From: Siphlonurus alternatus | Taxonomy: Eukaryota > Arthropoda > Insecta > Ephemeroptera > Siphlonuridae | Direction of reading: 5' to 3' | NCBI GenBank assembly: GCA_949825025.1 | Contig: OX463784.1 | Coordinates: forward strand, 2,753,168 to 2,817,167 | Length of the DNA stretch: 64,000 bases | Shown: positions 1 through 14,100 of the stretch, one piece after another | Layout of the letters: each line of letters starts with the position of its first letter | Numbering within the stretch: the stretch's first letter is position 1 | Made by a program: the position numbers and the translations under genes | The notes under the pieces: generated by a model | Told to the model about the DNA's origin: nothing | Seen by the model: only the letters and a program-made list of their open reading frames with translations | The model's database searches: none

Positions 1-147
1 AGTTGAGTAATTTAACATGGAAGTTTCATTTCTCCAAGATAAATTAGCTACTGATAGGGGCATAGAGGAGAACATTTTAAATTTTTTTCAGAATTTTTGT
101 GTGACGGATTTTTTTTTTAACATTGGTGGCGTAACCTTATACTTAAT
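1..147. mobile_element. Fam-1 TTAA MITE, right arm only
   Basis: Matches the right arm of the element at 26376-26722 (TAGCTACTGATAGGGG ... AACATTGGTGGCG). The left arm lies outside the window. Confidence 0.8.
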
Positions 148-276
148 TGTTAAAAGGGATGCCATTATGTAACTCCACGTTGCGTTTTGTTCTGTATATA
201 GGACTGTGTTACTTCTTATATTATGTAACATGAGGAAAGTATAATAAATAAATAAAAATTGTGTTTTGGTTCACAC

Positions 277-467
277 CTTGTTAGCTCGAGAGCTGGCACG
301 CAGGCTCCAGGTTTGTAGCCTGAGAATCCTCGGAACTCCTTAGCGAAGACCAGATCCTGGAGAGTGGTGCGCCCTAGCAGAAGTTTTTGGAACTGCCTGG
401 TGACGTACTGCTTTACCAAACTGACATCCTGACTCTCAAACAACAGACGTAGACACTTCTCCAACAT
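277..467 (-). CDS. REV3L: REV3L exon 18 (last in window)
   Basis: Encodes MLEKCLRLLFESQDVSLVKQ and FAKEFRGFSGYKPGACVPAL, the thumb region of REV3. The donor GTGTGA leaves phase 2. Following exons, with the zinc and iron-sulphur cysteine motifs, must lie left of position 1. Confidence 0.96.
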
Positions 468-3400
468 CTGGGGACAGACAGAGAAGAATTTAACCTTCTA
501 TGATGACTCTTTCTTTGTTATCCATGGAAGGAATGGGGAATTCTCTTACAACTCAAATTTTAATTTAACTACTATATTATGATAGGGTACATATTAACAA
601 TAAGTTTGACTTAAGTTTCAACTTTTTTAACTCAAATTTGGGGACTCTGAAGGGATTATTAGAATAGGGGCAAAGTATGCAACCTGCCCAAAAACCTGAA
701 AATTGTGACGTAGAAACTCCCTAGTTAACACACAACAACTGCCTGATATCATAGTTTGAGCGTCAAGGAGTGATTGGCTATATATTTTAGCAACACGATC
801 AAAATCAGCGGGTTTTTCTACCCTAGTATCAATAGTTTTGTCCCTAATATATATCAGTTTACTTTAAGAGTGATAATAGAAAATGTAAATTTATTGCAGG
901 AAAATTTCGCCTGCTAGGCAGCAGGGGGGTGCAACTTCACAGGCGCAAGCCGGACGCGTTTGAAGGTGGCGGTTGGTGGCGTCGGTTTGTGGCGTCGGTT
1001 GCGTCCAGCGCCTCTGTGAGAAGGATCCCGCAGAAAAACACAATCGAAATGTTGATGACGTCATATAATAGAAATTTTAAACCAATCACAGATAGGAACA
1101 ACTTTGCGCATCTCGCTACTCTGCGCATGCTCCTCTCCCTTCAATTCAAAGCAAAGTCGGCCCCGCCCCCCGCGTAGGAGCCTTTTGATGGATGGCGCTA
1201 GCATCGCAGAGGATTTTTCGCTCCTCCTCCCCGGCTCCGCCCACTTTACGCGTCCGATCATTTAGCATTGGCTTGATGGCTTCTGCTAGGCAGTTTCTAC
1301 GTCACGTTCTGGCGCTAAATTCAAAAGAAGGAAGATTTTTAAAAAATTCCCATGTCTCCAATTTTGAAAACTAAAACTTTTTTGCTTTGGGACATTTAGT
1401 TTCAAGACATTGAGCATCTGAAAAAAAATTAAAATAAATGTAGGAGAATCCCCATTGTCATAGAAGGTTCAGTAGCCAGTTCAATGGAACCAGCTCGTCG
1501 TCAGGAGTCTATTGAACTGGCTACTGAACCTAAACTGCATACGTGGTCCGAAATGTCAAATCTGCAGACCTTTGCAGCAAATCAGACAGGGAAATGTATT
1601 CTCACAGAGTGGTAGGTAAGGGGAGTTTTTTTTTTTAAGGTTACCTTGGCTACTGCCGGACAGCCGTCCCTCCTCACGGTCTCTATCCCCTTGGCCTCGT
1701 AAGTGGGAGTCTCTTGATCTGCACTCTCGTACATGTAACCAACGTAGCGTTTCTTCGTCTGTGGAACAAACTTCCTGAGAGTGGGATATTCAATCTGTTT
1801 TACTTTGTTTTTCAGTTCTTTGGTGTAGTGGTTAGTACACTTGACTCTCGTCCGAGAGGTCCCCGGTTCAAATCCCGAACACGACAGACTTTTCGCGACT
1901 TGGGATGGTTGTGACTGGCTACTAGATGAAAGAGTTGGTAGGAGGAAGGCAGCTTACGGCTGTCTATACTCCACTGAGGTGATTAAGACCGCGGAATGTT
2001 GTGCAAACAACATACGTGCCCCACTGAGAAACGGTACTTCATTGTCTGGCGTGCAGACTGGGTATTAGGAGCCCCAGAGAGCACTGTGAACAATGTTAGA
2101 AAATAATTTCTGCCGTTGGTAACCAACCAACCAACCAACCAACCAACCAACCAACCAACCAACCACTTTATTTTTCTGTTTTGTATCAAGAAATACCCAC
2201 CTGAATCAACAATATTATTAAATTAGTGTGGTGTGGGACACAAAACTATGGAATGTCATTATTTTCTTTTTTCATTCAAAAAAATAAAATGTAAAGGATG
2301 AAAGGTAGAAAATTTTATTGAAGAATATATAATTGTTGAACAAAAAGTATTTTGCCACAGAAGGAAGTTTACAAAATATTAATATTAAATTATTAAAGAT
2401 TGACCTCAGTTGATTGAAATCTCGGAACCTGCCCTCCTTAAATGCTACAAGATTTGCACGGGAAAGGATAGTGGCCACAGCCTGTTATGCGTCCGAGAAT
2501 TTACTGAAGTGAGACTGAGGGAACCGTGGATAACTTACGTCAGAATGGACACCTCTGCTTTTTATCAATAAACCAAAGTGATGTCCAAAGCGTGGGGAAC
2601 CACACAACCACACACAAAAATGTACATATTCCCCCCCTCACCCCCTCCCACATTGGACAACCCAAATGAAAATATTTTATTGCAGAAATGAATGAAGGGT
2701 ACCAAATTATGCTTTTAAATTTTTTTTAAGTCCATTAACTATTTTTAAGTAATTATTAAAAGTGCGGCCATGCTCCCTGGAGGCGTCAATAGGCGTCTCG
2801 GTCTTATCCTTTTTATTAAGGATTCAGGGGTGCCAACATAACTTACAGAACTTTTAATAATTATTTAAAAATAGTTCTGGGTCACAAAAAAGTTGGAAAA
2901 AATTCAGAGTAGCATTATTGGTACTCTCTATCCCTTTCTGCAATAAAAAAATTTGTCATACAGGTTGTCCATTGCCATCTATCTCCCCACCTAGTTACCT
3001 GCAATATGCATGGTTGGTACACCTTCTCTAACTTCAGTTTGACGGGGGTGGGATTGTCTGCAGTGACCGCCTCTGCGATCTCAGCTCCGATTTTGAACGC
3101 TTGCTGGCGAGTCCTGCCGCGCACCAACACAAACATCGAGTCCGTGTCACCGTACACCACCTCAGCTCCCCAGTCCCCCACTCGGGACTTGACGAGCCGG
3201 ATGGCACGGTCTAGCGTCTCTCTGCCCTTGCTCACTACGCTGTCTGCAACCTGGGAGAGATATCTGGTTTAACATGGAAGGAGTTAATGTAGAAGGTTCA
3301 GTAGCCAGTTCAATAGACCCCTGACGACGAACTGGTTCCATTGGACGGGCTACAAAACCTTCTATGACAATTCCTTCCATGGATAACAAAGAAAGAGTCA

Positions 3401-6400
3401 TCATAGAAGGTTCAGTAGCCAGTTCAATAGACTCCTGACGATAAGCTGGTTCCATTGGACTGGCTACTGAACCTTCTATGATGTCTTCTTCTTTGCAAAA
3501 TTATTTAAAATTCTACTAATTACTGAATAGAAGCCTTAATTACTTAATATTGGTGATTAAATAATTTTTATAGCTTACGATTTTATCTAATTTTTGTTAC
3601 TGTATTTTTCGGGTTGTAAAATTTTGTTTTCATTAATTCAGGATATAAAACAAATGAATAAATAAATACATGATATACAGGTTCCAATACTTTGTCTTGT
3701 TTAACCTTTACAACCATAATTCCCCATTATGTTCAAACTTGCGCCACAAAGCACTCACCTCAGCGCACGGCATTCTTCCCGAGAAGTTAGCAGCCGTGTA
3801 TCCGTAGGTGACGTTTGCGATCAACTTGAGCCCCAGCTGCCGAGCGTGCAGAACCCTCTGGAGGGTGGAGTCCCCTCGGTTCTCCTTCATGGACTTCTTC
3901 ACCTGCGGCATGTCAGGGAGTTTGTATTGGTTGAGGAAAATACAATGGACGAGGGTGAGATTTTTTTTTCGTTTAAGGGTAATATAACGCCACCAATATT
4001 AAAAAAAAATCCCTTACACGAAAATTATGAAAAAAATTTAAAATGTTCTCCTCTACACCCCCTGTCAGTAGGTAAAATATCAGGTATACAAAAACGAGCT
4101 AGTTTTTGAGTTATGAATTTTTAAAGTTGACTACTTTAACATGGAAGTTCCATTTCTCCATGAGAAGAAGTGAACTTAAAAAATTTATAACTTAAAAACT
4201 AGATCGTATTTGTATACCTGATATTTTAGCTACTGATAGGGGGTGTAGAGGAGAACATTTTAAATTTTATTCATCATTTTTGTGTGAGAGATTTTTTTTT
4301 TTTTACATTGGTGGCGTTATCTTACCCTTAGTTGCAGAATAGAAGCTTTAAGTCAGCTGATTTATCGGTGTTCCCAGAGTCTTATCTAAACTTATGTAAA
4401 AAGTAAAAAAAAAAAAAAAAATGTTACTGTATTTCACTAACGTAAGAAGACATTTTAGGGAAGAAATTCCTTCAAGGAATTTCAGTCCAAAACGAAAATT
4501 TTTGTAGGTTGTGAAAGATTTAGTTTTTCTACTTCATTTATGACCGAAAAAAGTTAAAAAAAAACACACACACTTTACTTCATGTCAGGGGTATTTTGTA
4601 TTGGTATATGTTGAGGAAAATACTTTGGACAAAGAGGGTGAGATTTTTTTTTGTTTTAATTGCAGAATAGAGGCTTTAAGTGAGTGTGATGCTCATTTGT
4701 GTCACTAACTGTAAGGTCCATCTTGCACTTGAAAATGAAGCAAAATGTTGTTTTTTTTTTTAACTTTTTTTTCTCAACAAATTAAGTATAAAATCTAAAT
4801 TTTAAATCATCCACTATATTTTTTCAGTTTGGACTGAATAGAATTTTTCCTAAAATATCTTCATTTTAGTGAAAAAACAAATTCACATTTTCTTTTTACA
4901 TAGGTTTAGATAGGACGGTGGGAACACCACAAAATAAGCTGACTTGAAGCCACTATATCAAGGATTTTCTATACTATAGATAGGTGGGGGCACTATCGTC
5001 AGTGAGGCAAGGTTGTGAGGAGGAAGTGGGTGGTAAAACAATATAATGTTTGCCATCTTACCATATGGCGTGTGAGGCCAAAACAATACAAAATATTGCT
5101 CTCGGCGGCCATGATACCATGGCTTTTTGCCTCAGCAGCTATAATGCTATTGATGTGGCCTTAGCCAGGATTTTTGCAATATATTTTGCAATTTTTGATC
5201 TATTATTTATGCATGGGTTTTATACCTTTTTCGTACCACCGTTTGGGTTATGTATTCATATTTTTCTTATTATGTATTTATTAGTGCTGTTGAAATCCGC
5301 TTTTTTTGATATCCGAATTCCGGATTTTAAAAAATCCGAAATCCGAAAATCCGTTTTTCGGATTCCTATTGGAAAGCGGATTCAAAATCCGATCTTTACG
5401 AACGGATATCGGATTCAAATCGGATTTCGGATTCCGAATTTGAAACGGATTCCGAATTTGAATCGGATTTCGGATTCCGAATTTGAATCGGATTCCGAAT
5501 TTGAATCGGATTTCGGATTCTGAATTTGAAGCGGATTTTAGATTCAAAACGGATTTCGGATTCAAATTGGATATCGGATTCAATCGGAATACAGTTTTTA
5601 GTTTTTATTCATTAATATTTAAATAACTTGTATAATATAATAACGAAACAAGTATAATTTTAAACTCAACTCTATTAAAATTTCAACAGACTAGCTTGCA
5701 AAAAAATGCAAGACCAAATCCCGCAGAATCACTGCACGTGCTTGATGTAGACGTCGAATAGTAAAATTGTCGAATGTAGCGGACGAAATGATGCAGGAAT
5801 ACTGTACGTTTTTAAAATTTTAACAATTTTTAAATATTGGTGCTTTTTAATTTGTTTACAAAATATTGAAAATTAAAGTAAAGGGCCATAAAATAAAAGA
5901 TGTTTAAAGTGCTTTAAACTGCGTTACGTTTGTTTAGTTTTCATGTTTTAAATTACAAATTTGATTGCAAATTTCATGACAAAAATAATAGAGAGTTTTG
6001 AACCCTAATAAACACATGATGATATTACGAGGTTGGTAAGCACTATAGCAGCTATAAAGCAAACAAATTCCACTAGCAGCAAGTTGGAACCTGCACAGCC
6101 CAACCTGATGCGAGCTAAAAAATAGCCAACGAAAATCCTCCAATATATTATAGCTTGGGATCAAATTCGCATTACAAATATTAAAATAAATAAAAATTAT
6201 ACATTTCTTTAGTAAATGGCTATATAAATGCGTAAATGAAATGCTATAAATTATAAATTAATAAAATAGTAAAAAGCTTAAAATCTAAATAATCTAATTT
6301 CTAAATATAATCAGGGGCGGATCCAGCTCGCATTGCCCTATTCCGCAATGTTAAAATTTTGAGTACGAGGATGGGGGGGGGGTAACACATTGAATGTATA

Positions 6401-9400
6401 TTTTGGGAACTTTGGGGGGGGGGGGGGGCGATCGCCCTCATCGCCCACCGCGCGCCTGAATATAATGACCGCTCGTATATTCATTCGCATAATCGCATAT
6501 TTTAAATTTAAATATTATTATTAGTCTTTTATTAAACACAGAAAGTGTACATATTAACAGCACTAGAAACATACATTATAGAAAAACATTACAATAGAAC
6601 ACATAAAACATACATACAAAACATATATAATAGTTACAGAATAATAGAACAATAGAAAATGATAATAAAACAATATAAAATAAAATAACAGATGATACTA
6701 ACAGCCTGTTACATCATAATATATCATATATATATAATCACATATATAAAACAAAATATGACATAGAAAATAGATAGAATGAAAAACTTATTGCTTCATT
6801 GCTATTCAAAATCTATAGACTATATGAAATCTCCCCTGGCATAATCGCTGATAGGCTTAATTCTAGATTTACAGATATTTAAATGATATTGGCTACAATA
6901 TTCATTACATAATTTACATACACAAGATTGTTCAGCTTTATGATAACCAGAAGATTTACAAATTAGATGGTGGAAGCCGTGAACAGCCTGGCGAGTTAAG
7001 ACATTTCTAACATTGGATCTATCCAATTGGGGCAGACACCAATGTTTACATGTCATAGCATCAGTGCTGTAAAACTCAGGATTAATATCCTGAGCTTTTT
7101 GATTCCTGACAGCTATAAAATTGGAATATTGATCTGTCGTTGGAAGTTTAAACATTTCTTTGATTTCTATAATAAAATAATAATTGGAATCTATCAGTTT
7201 ATAGGCCAGTCTAGTTTCGGTAAATTTTGACAGACACAGTAGTCTTTTAACAAACATAGCTTTTACTGATTCTAATTTATCAAAATCGGATACAGATAAA
7301 TGAGGCCATACAATTTCAATACCATAAGTAGCCACAGGGGCGACTTTTAAATTGAATAGTTTGAGCCCTGTTTTGACGGATATATACACCAGACAGACCT
7401 GAGATAGTGTACATAATGGTGATAGCATTCTTACATCTTTCTGTTATATGTTTAGAAAAAGAGAGCCCTGTCATTTGAAGTATTATGCCAAGATATTTAA
7501 ATGAATTTAGAAATTCAATCTTTTGACCGTCAAAATAAATTTCATTGTTTTTGCATAGCGGTCCGCCTCTTCTAAACTTTACAACCTTGGTTTTCTCTGT
7601 GTTAATTTCTAGACCATTTGTTTTGGCCCAGATAGATAGATTATTTAGCGCTTTTTGTAGCTTGACTTTGCTCTTTGAAATAATAGCAAGATCATCTGCA
7701 TATAAATTTAGTACGACTTGATCATTTTCATTTTCACAGTTTATATCTTTTGTAATCTCGGTTATATCTGCAGTAAAAAGATTGAAAAGAAGAGAGCTGC
7801 TCGGGTCTCCTTGCAAAACTCCGTTAGATTGAATAATATTACTAGAACATGATAAGCGATCTTGAACACATACATAATTGATATTTAGAATAACAGCTAA
7901 GATATTCAAAATTTCAGAAGGAATTACTTTAAGTGACTTCAGCTTTTCAATGAGCAAATTCCTATTGACCGAATCAAAAGCTTTTCTGAAGTCTACAAAA
8001 GCAATATATAAATGACCCTTTGGCTTCTCCAGTGCTAGTTTAATTTGATTATATACTGTGGATACAGCTTGTATTGTGGAACGTCCTGGCATAAAGCCGT
8101 ATTGCTCATTTGGAATAAGATAGTGGGTGGAATCAAAAAGCCTGTTTGCAATTAATCTCGAGAAGAGTTTGTACATGGTATCACCATGGATAATACCTCT
8201 GTATGAGTCGGGTGACATAATGTTACCCTTCCCTTTGTATAATACCATTAGGTAGGCGATCCGCCACAATTCCGGAATTGTAGCCGTTTCAATACAGAGG
8301 TTAAACATGTTGGTGATTGTTGGGGTTAACGACTTGCTTACTAGCTTCAAATGTTCATTCGTAATAAAATCTGGGCCCGAAGCTTTATTGTTTTTTAGGC
8401 TTTGCATACAATTATAGACTTCAAATTCATTAAGAAGAATATAATTTGAGTTACAATTATAGTCTCTTGTTAATGATAAAAGATTGAGAGTTTGGTCGGA
8501 TTGTAATTTATTTGTATTTAAGATATTTGTAAATTTGTAAATTTAAATATATATATTATATGCTATAATAATAATAATAATAATAATTGTTTATTGGGTT
8601 TAAAAATACAAAGTATAGAGAAAATATTAACAAATAAACATATACAAAACCCAATTGGTGAATGCAAAAGACGAAAGTCCATACACAAAATGCGTACATT
8701 CACCCAAAGAAAATAATATAAATCAGACAATGATATTGTAACTACTTCGTCAATATAATAAAATGAAATGTTAAACAATTAATAAAACAACAAACACATA
8801 ATTGATATATATGCAAAAGCATATCACACATCAGGCAAATGATACCTTGCAGAGTGAGGCAAGGAATTGTACGCCCTGACTACACGGGGAAAGAAGGAAG
8901 CGAGGTAAGCAGACTTTCCCATAGGTGTAGAGAGCACAATCTGGCTAACACGCAGTCCAGGTCTACGCTCCTTGACTGACACCCTCTCAGTGCTGAACAC
9001 ATTCAGATCATAACGACCTGACAGACACTTATTAAAAAATGACATATCAATTTTGCACCACTGATCTTCCAAGCTTAATACCTCACACGCTTGAAGCCTC
9101 TTCTCCCTATCAGCACAAGGATCAAATCTACCATGCCCTAAGATAAACCTAGTAGCACGACTTTGCACTCTTTCTAAGTTGTTCAGGTTTGACACAGTGG
9201 TAGGATGCCAAGCAGGAGCACCATACAGCAAAAGAGGACGTACCAAAGAATTGTAAAGTAACTTCTTAGCACTTGGCTTACCAGCCCTAAATCCTCTAGT
9301 TAACATACCTAAAACTCTTACAGCCTTATTTCTCACTACCTCAGTTTGATAATTCCACCTTAAGTCACTTGAGATGTGAACCCCCAACAATTTCAGTACA

Positions 9401-11105
9401 TTTTGCTGAGGAATGGCAGAAGATTCAACAGAATAGGTAACATTGATTGGATTATGAGACCGAGTCAAGCGTAAATGGACACTTTTACTAGCATTAAGAG
9501 ACATATGGTTATTACAACACCACAAGTTCACAGCATCAAGGTCCTTCTGGAGCTCCTCAGTATCTTCCTTACGTTTAATTACCTTATACATTGTACTGTC
9601 ATCAGCATATTGTGACAAAGATGAAGAAACTGAGTCAGGAAGATCAAGCATGAACATGGTAAATAACAATGGACCAATAACTGAACCCTGAGGAACTCCA
9701 GACGTTACATCAACTGGCTCAGACACCACTCCACCATACACAACTCTTTGACTACGATTAGTGAGAAAAGATTTAATCCAGGATAACAAATTACCTCGAA
9801 TGTTAAGAGCCCAAATTTTATCACAGAGTCTGTCATGGGGAATGGTGTCAAAAGCCTTGGACCAGTCAAGAGAAATTACATCAACTTGCTTAGCTTCTTT
9901 ATCATTTAAACCATAAAACCATTCATCAAAAACATGTGCCATCATTGTGATGCAAGACCTACCAGGAAGAAAACCATGTTGGTTAGGTCGAAGCAGGTTA
10001 TTGACTTTCAAATGTTCCAAAATTACATTAGATATAATTTTTTCAAAACATTTTGACACCAATGAAGTTAATGATATCGGTCTATAATTATCAATATTAT
10101 CTTTTGGCCCAGATTTATATACAGGTACAACACGTGCCTCTTTCCAAGCAGAAGGGACAGATCCAGTGTCAAGAGAATATTGATAAAAACCATGTAATGA
10201 ACTTGAGAGAGAATGGGCACAATTTCTTAACACAACTGCAGGAATTCCATCAGGACCACACGACGCACCCTCCCTGATACGAAGAAGCGTATCAGTAACT
10301 AACCTCTCCGTAACCGGGACAGCAGCCAAGATGGTCCTAATGTTTGGATTAGCAGGAGGACAGAGATTATGCACATTCAAATTTCCAGGTGAAAAATGAA
10401 GCTTGAATTTTAAGCTGAAGGCATTGCAAATCTCTTGTGGATCCTTAAGATCTACTCCATTGTATTTGAAGTAAGGTGGGGAAGCAGCCCCCACCTTGCA
10501 CCTAATGAACTTCCACAGAGCCTTGTAATTACAAGTTTTACCAAGATCCCAAATATAACTGTTATATGCATTCCTTATAATACCTTTCACAACATTACGG
10601 TATTTCCGATACTTCTCCCATAACAAGACAGACGGATTGGCATTACACTTTTTAAAAAGCCTGTCACGCTTTTTAATGACTTTGACAACCTCATTGTCAA
10701 TCCAGGGATGTTTGTTTCTACGCCTTAACATGATCTTTGGCACACATGCATCAATACATTCAAAGAATTTACCATACCATAAATTCCAGGCAGCATCAAT
10801 ACTCAAACACGCAGAAAAATCTTTTGGTAGTGACTTCAAAAACAACTCATTTAATTTAGCCCAATTGACTTTTTTAAAGTTATACACACTACGTTTCTTT
10901 TTTACAATATTCTCCTTGCGTAATTGAGCTATGACTTCAATAGCATAATGATCAGATACCCCTGGAACGATGGCATGTGACTCAATAAAGGACTCATCAG
11001 AACATATAGTATATATTTTTATATCATATAATATATCATATATTAATATATATAATAATATAAATATTAAATATAGTTTATTTTCTATACTATCTATACT
11101 ATATA

Positions 11106-11178
<73 letters not shown>

Positions 11179-14100
11179 GCCAACGAAAATCCTCCAATTA
11201 ATATAATAGCTCACAATCAAATTCGCATTACAAATATTAAAATAAATAAAAATTATACATTTCTTTAGTAAATGGCTATATAAATGTGTAAATGAAATGC
11301 TAGCTATAAATATATATATATATATATAGTAGATACAGATACTATAGTTATAGTGAAGGTGTAGCCTGTAGATCTAGATACTTAAAGATATATATGATCA
11401 TATACATTACAATTTATACATTAATTATACAATTAATGTACTGCAATTATACATAATTAAAATATATATCGGACATAAGGTTGAAAGGTTGATTCATCAG
11501 CAAAAATCGATATTTAATATAGTATCCATTCTATTTACACTATTTAGTATATACTTATATTTATTACAGATTTTCTATGTTATAGCAGTAATAGCGTAAT
11601 TAGCGTAATAGCAGTGTATTTATTAAAACTATTAATTAAACTATTTTATTCAGTATTTAGTTACAAACAGCTATATAGTGTTTACAGTTTTACTGAGTTT
11701 AATTCACGTAACACAGCAAAATATATTTATTGTTTCGAGTCAAAATACATGTATTCGTTTTTTAACAAGTTTTTACAAATCCGATATCCGATCGAATCCG
11801 AAATCCGCTTTGAATCCGATATCCGATAAAATCCGAAATCCGCTTTGAATCCGATATCCGATAAATTCCGATATCCGCTTTGAATCCGATATCCGATAAA
11901 ATCCGATATCCACTTTGAATCCGATATCCGCTTTTCGGATTTCGGATCTCCTAAAAAAGCGGATTCCGGAGCTTTAGAAATCCGGAATCCGAAAATCCGA
12001 AAAATTTCAACAGCACTAGTATTGTATTTATTTATTTTTTTCATCTCTTGTTTTGTTGTTTTTTTTTTTTTGTTTTTTTTTTTTTTTCATGTTTCCCCCC
12101 TTCCACTCTTTTTTATTACTTAACCCAATAAACAAATATTATTATTATTATTATTTTTTTATTATTATGTCTTTTTCTTGCTTTCTTCTTCATAAACACT
12201 AACACCGGGCTCAATCAAGCCAAGGTGCAAGCGTCCGTACCAAACATTGAGAGGGGATTGCGGGTACACATGCGGGGGTGCTACAAGCTCAAAACCTTGC
12301 GCACAATGTTAGCCGTGCCAAGAATAGCAGCCTTCTGCATGACACGCATGTGGTATTCATTGAGAGCCAACTTCTCTCTGGCAAATGACCAGTCTTTGGT
12401 CACAAGACCGTTACTAGAGATCACAACTGGAACCACATCAACACTACGGAGCTGGTACATGTCTTTGAGCTCGACAGCAAGTGGCTGGTACTTGCGCTTT
12501 TTCTCCGCAACTGTGGTCACAAGATTCTCGTCCAGCGGGACAGATTATTATTATTATTATTATTATTTTTTTTTTATTAGACACTACTAAGCCGTCCCAT
12601 AGGTCATTACAAAACAAACCCAGCAGTGCCTCCTCAACCCCAGCGCTCCGCACTCTCGTGTAGTAAACTCCGGGGCTGCCTTTTCATATTTTTTCTTTTA
12701 TCGGTGCACCTCACCCAACCTCCCCATGGGCCTGAAGTAGACGGAGGGAGCCCAGCAACACCACCTTCTGCATGGCATCCGCTAATCGCTCAGCAGATCC
12801 ACGGCAACCTGGTATTTGCCGCAGCCCAGAAACCAATGAGCCCGGAACTCCACCCATCACCCCAACCAAAAGAACGACCAAAACAACCGAATGTCCAGCA
12901 TAGCTCTGCCGCAAGTCCATGACAAGATCTCGGTACTTATCGCGTTTTTCGGCATACTTTTCCGTGAGGTTCTGGTCCGAAGGAGCAGAAAACTCCACCA
13001 CGGTCAACGCCTTCTTGTGCTTCTCAAGTACCACGATGTCTGGCTTGTTGGCATAGAGCTTGCGAGTGGTGGGAAACGAATAGTTCCAGAAGATCTTCAC
13101 CTGGTCGTTTGCCACCACTGCCTCAACGTCCCCAGGAGCGTAAGGTATGACAGGTGAATCGTCAATACCAAAATTGTGCCTCAGATGGAAATAAAGCACC
13201 CGCAGTGCTGCATTGTGCCTCTCGATGTAAAGAGTACGGGCATAGAAAGGACATGCAGAGAGAAGATGCATGGTGGTCTCGGGAGAACGGAAGCACGCCC
13301 GACATCTGGTGTCCAGCTGACGACCAAAGATCAACTGCTGGTACACCAGGGATGCGAACACACCATCCTGCATCTTGATGATATTGCTCTCTGACACGGA
13401 AGTCAGCCCATAGGAGCGAAGGAAGGCAAAAGTACGCTCCCTGCAAAGGCCCTGGCTCTCGATGTTCTTGTAGAACACGCTATGCATGCTCTTTGCCATG
13501 TGCCCTCGCAAAAGAAGACGCACCTCCGCCTCCCTCACCCTCTGCTTGGCGAATATTATTATTATTATTATTATTATTATTTTTTTTTTTTTTGTGAGAT
13601 ACCACTGGATTGCCCTGGTCATAGGACAGACCCAGCTGTGCCTCGTTTTTTCCCCAACAATGCCCCTTTGGAGTGCCAGACTTTCGGCCACGGTGTTGCC
13701 CAGCCTCCTTGGAATCACACCCGTAGGACCCGGGTCTATTACCCCGAGCATGACGTACGAATAGTGTCACCGCAGTGACCATCAGCCCCACCGCGACCGA
13801 GCTTTGCACCCTCTCCCCCGACCCACAATCCCCGTCCGCGAGTGCCGTTCACTGTTGTGTTCGATTATTAGCTTTGCTTCACCCACCCGTTTGGAGAGCC
13901 TCACCTTCAGACCGCTGCCTCACCAAAAATATCCATGAGGAGCGTTCGTCATACAAGGGTCAGACCTAGGGGACTACTTCCTGACTGCACGGGCCACTAC
14001 GATATATTGGCACCACATCTCCCTGAGCCGGCCGGCTGGTCACCATACACGAAACATAGTTCCCCCCACACAGTGAATACACCACATAGCGCTCGCGCCC

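Larger units (their letters stand above)
5282..12018. mobile_element. hAT-like element with subterminal repeat arrays, host to LINE insertions
   Basis: TAGTGCTGTTGAAAT at 5282 is inverted exactly at 12004-12018. Both ends continue into 240-300 bp arrays of ATCCGAA/GGATTTCG-type units in opposite orientation. GTATTTAT occurs at 5274 and 12024, a possible 8-bp target duplication if the right edge has shifted by 5 bp. No intact transposase is seen; the interior is AT-rich and filled with later insertions. Confidence 0.72.

Noticed and set aside
2123..2189. Protein frame with G-W-L-V repeats
   Set aside because: It is only a translation of the AACC tail of the SINE.
5281..5583. Frames of about 100-150 codons over the ATCCGAA arrays (also at 11727-12044)
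   Set aside because: Periodic translations of subterminal transposon repeats; no homology and mirrored at the other end.
5970..6180. hAT transposase C-terminal domain (I-P-x-A-A-S pattern on the plus strand)
   Set aside because: A few residues resemble the dimerisation motif, but stops interrupt every frame and the match is too short to claim.
13486..13764. Frames with poly-I and poly-F on the plus strand
   Set aside because: Antisense readings of the TAA tail and of the Dong-type LINE.
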